From: an uncultured Pseudomonadales bacterium
GTDB lineage: Bacteria; Pseudomonadota; Gammaproteobacteria; Pseudomonadales; Azotimanducaceae
Reading direction: 5' to 3'
Assembly: GCA_958296295.1 (NCBI GenBank)
Contig: OY282460.1
Location: 2,108,001 to 2,172,000 of the forward strand
Length of the DNA: 64,000 nucleotides
Each line of letters opens with the position of its first letter. The stretch's first letter is position 1. Under the pieces are notes generated by a model. It did no database searches, was not told the DNA's origin, and saw only the letters and a list, made by a program, of their open reading frames with translations. This document shows positions 62,698-64,000 of this stretch, piece by piece. A program made the position numbers and the translations under genes.

Positions 62698-64000
62698 TCA
62701 CTCGTCGAAATACCAGGTGGCGGGGTGGTAGGAGAGCGTCCAGCGGTTGTCCCAACCCCATATGCCGTTCGGCACCACGTTCTTGAGGCGTTTCGAAACC
62801 ACCACCGGATGTGGCGCCAATCCCACCGTGCCTATCGTCCAAAGATTGTCGGCGCCGGCCCGCAGCAGGTTCTTGCCCGCTTGCAGGCGGCGGTCGGGGT
62901 CCGTGGTCGTGCGCAGCTCGTCCGCCCAGGCCTGCAGCTGGCGGATGATCGGCGGCGGCACCTCGCCCAGCTGCTCCGCTTCCGGCCTGTTTTGCGTCTG
63001 GTAGTAGCGCGCCCAGTCGTTCCACATGCAGCGGTCCCAGCCGGCGGAACGGGGCACCCACCAGTCCGGCACCAGCGGAAAGAGGATGTCCGTCACCCGG
63101 TCCGCATGCCACAGCGTCATTTCCATCAACCCCGCCGATGCCCGCGCGTTCTGCAAGCCGCGATCCACCAATTTCAAGCGCAGATCGATACCGATGTCGC
63201 GCCAGTAATCGCTCACCAGTTCCATCGAGATGCCCTTGGGCGTCTCGAAATCGAGAAACTCCATCGTGATGGTGAGCGGCGTGCCGTCGGGATAGTCCCG
63301 GTAGCCGTCGCCGTCGGCGTCCGCCAAGCCCATCTCGTCCAACAAGGCGCGAGCGCGGGCGGGATCGTATTCGGTGTGCGCCGAGGCGAACTCCGGCTCG
63401 TAGTAGGCGCTGGTGGGATGCACGGTCACTTGGCGCGGTTCGCCGAGGCCGAAATAGATCGTGTCGTTCATTTCCTCGCGGTTGATGGCGTAGGAGAGCG
63501 CGTGCCGGAAACGCTTGTCCCAGAACAACTCGCGCAGGCGCTTGTTCTCGTGCGTGAAGTTGAACTGCAAGGCGACATCGCTGGAATGCAGGCGCGTCCA
63601 GATGTGCACGTCCACGAGGCCGCCGCGTTCGCCGAGTTTGAGCAGCGGAATGTCTTGCGTGCGCAAGGCGAAGGCGGCGAAATCCAACTGGCCGGTGGAC
63701 GCTTTGGCGGTGGCCAGTTCGGCGTTGTCGAGGACGATCTCGGCGTCGATGGCGTCGATGTACGGTAGCTGGTTGCCGGCCGGATCGATCTTGAAGTAGT
63801 ACGGATTGCGTTCCAGGCGCATCATCTGCAACGTGCGGCTGACGACGCGAAAGGCGCGCAGCGTGGGCACTTCGGCGCTTTGTTCGATGCGCCATGCCCT
63901 GAGCGCCTGCATCCACGCCATCCAGCTGATGAAACCCGCTTCGCTGGTGCGCGCCGCCAATTCCTCCCGATCCGTGTAAGCGGGATGGAAGTTGGCGAAA
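62698..64000 (-). CDS. ABC transporter solute-binding protein, family 5 (cut by window edge)
   Basis: The frame is open through the right edge, so the N-terminus is missing; at least 433 residues are present. The fold is that of peptide/opine/nickel-binding SBP_bac_5 proteins, with ERNPYYFKIDPAGNQLPYIDAI, KRFRHALSYAINREEMNDTIYFG, EYDPARARALLDEMGL and a late GIWGWDNRWTLSYHPATWYFDE. It probably captures a peptide or amino-compound in the periplasm for a downstream ABC importer. It lies first in line before the aminotransferase and kinase genes, which may use the imported substrate. The permease and ATPase genes are not in the window. Confidence 0.88.
   Translation of the reverse strand, partial: FANFHPAYTDREELAARTSEAGFISWMAWMQALRAWRIEQSAEVPTLRAFRVVSRTLQMMRLERNPYYFKIDPAGNQLPYIDAIDAEIVLDNAELATAKASTGQLDFAAFALRTQDIPLLKLGERGGLVDVHIWTRLHSSDVALQFNFTHENKRLRELFWDKRFRHALSYAINREEMNDTIYFGLGEPRQVTVHPTSAYYEPEFASAHTEYDPARARALLDEMGLADADGDGYRDYPDGTPLTITMEFLDFETPKGISMELVSDYWRDIGIDLRLKLVDRGLQNARASAGLMEMTLWHADRVTDILFPLVPDWWVPRSAGWDRCMWNDWARYYQTQNRPEAEQLGEVPPPIIRQLQAWADELRTTTDPDRRLQAGKNLLRAGADNLWTIGTVGLAPHPVVVSKRLKNVVPNGIWGWDNRWTLSYHPATWYFDE

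Noticed and set aside
61921..63768. 615-codon plus-strand open frame opposite the aminotransferase and binding protein
   Set aside because: Antisense to two clear genes; no motif.

Overview
The window is GC-rich (by eye about two-thirds G+C), densely coded bacterial chromosome. Gene content points to a gammaproteobacterium: lptD-surA-rsmA-apaG-apaH order, csiV beside mfd, an E. coli-like LexA with a matching SOS box, a Pseudomonas-type S-methyl-5'-thioinosine phosphorylase beside a hypoxanthine phosphoribosyltransferase, a DUF3014 protein, TonB-dependent uptake and LPS export. No rRNA, tRNA or CRISPR array was seen. The species cannot be named from sequence alone.

Layout. 1-2.8 kb (minus): asnS - lipA - M17 aminopeptidase, tightly packed and cut by the left edge. 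2.9-6.9 kb: DUF3014 membrane protein (plus), FemAB-like acyltransferase (minus), YtcJ-like amidohydrolase (minus). 6.96-8.59 kb: a complete ISNCY-type insertion sequence (1625 bp) with inverted ends and a 15-bp target duplication, inserted just upstream of the amidohydrolase. 8.7-16.5 kb (plus): small membrane protein overlapping an Lhr-type helicase, then topA. 16.7-17.3 kb (minus): lexA with its operator. 17.5-20 kb (plus): mscS-like channel, hpt and MTI phosphorylase. 20-28.4 kb: polytopic membrane protein (minus), lipoprotein PQQ/haem alcohol dehydrogenase (plus), a tandem REP array, carboxylesterase lipoprotein (minus), TonB receptor (minus). 28.7-29.8 kb: frameshifted Uma2 gene.

30-41.7 kb (minus) is a nearly unbroken same-strand run of housekeeping genes: lptD, surA, rsmA, apaG, apaH, cca, mfd, csiV. 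It covers outer-membrane biogenesis, rRNA methylation, Ap4A hydrolysis, tRNA CCA addition, transcription-coupled repair and cell-envelope integrity; pdxA, usual between surA and rsmA, is missing. 42-48.3 kb: a secreted PQQ sugar dehydrogenase with an unusual fourfold C-terminal repeat (plus), a site-2-protease-like M50 protein (plus), a beta-lactamase-fold serine hydrolase (minus) and an acyl-CoA-dehydrogenase-fold flavoenzyme (minus).

48.4-58.5 kb (minus) is one 10.1-kb gene for a 3373-residue surface protein: signal peptide, 22 Ig-like modules most of which carry a DxDxDG-type loop, a BIG2-like domain and a C-terminal autotransporter-like beta-barrel. A regulator with two DNA-binding domains (58.9 kb, plus) diverges from it across an AT-rich 339-bp gap. 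60-64 kb (minus): an oligopeptide-type solute-binding protein (cut by the right edge), a class III aminotransferase-fold enzyme and an APH-type small-molecule kinase, resembling a kinase/phospho-lyase catabolic pair.

The most distinctive elements are the giant repeat adhesin with its divergent regulator, the kinase/phospho-lyase/SBP cassette, the repeated C-terminal module of the PQQ enzyme, and a family of double-hairpin repeats found in tandem at 24.2 kb and as decayed copies at 5.1 and 60.0 kb.
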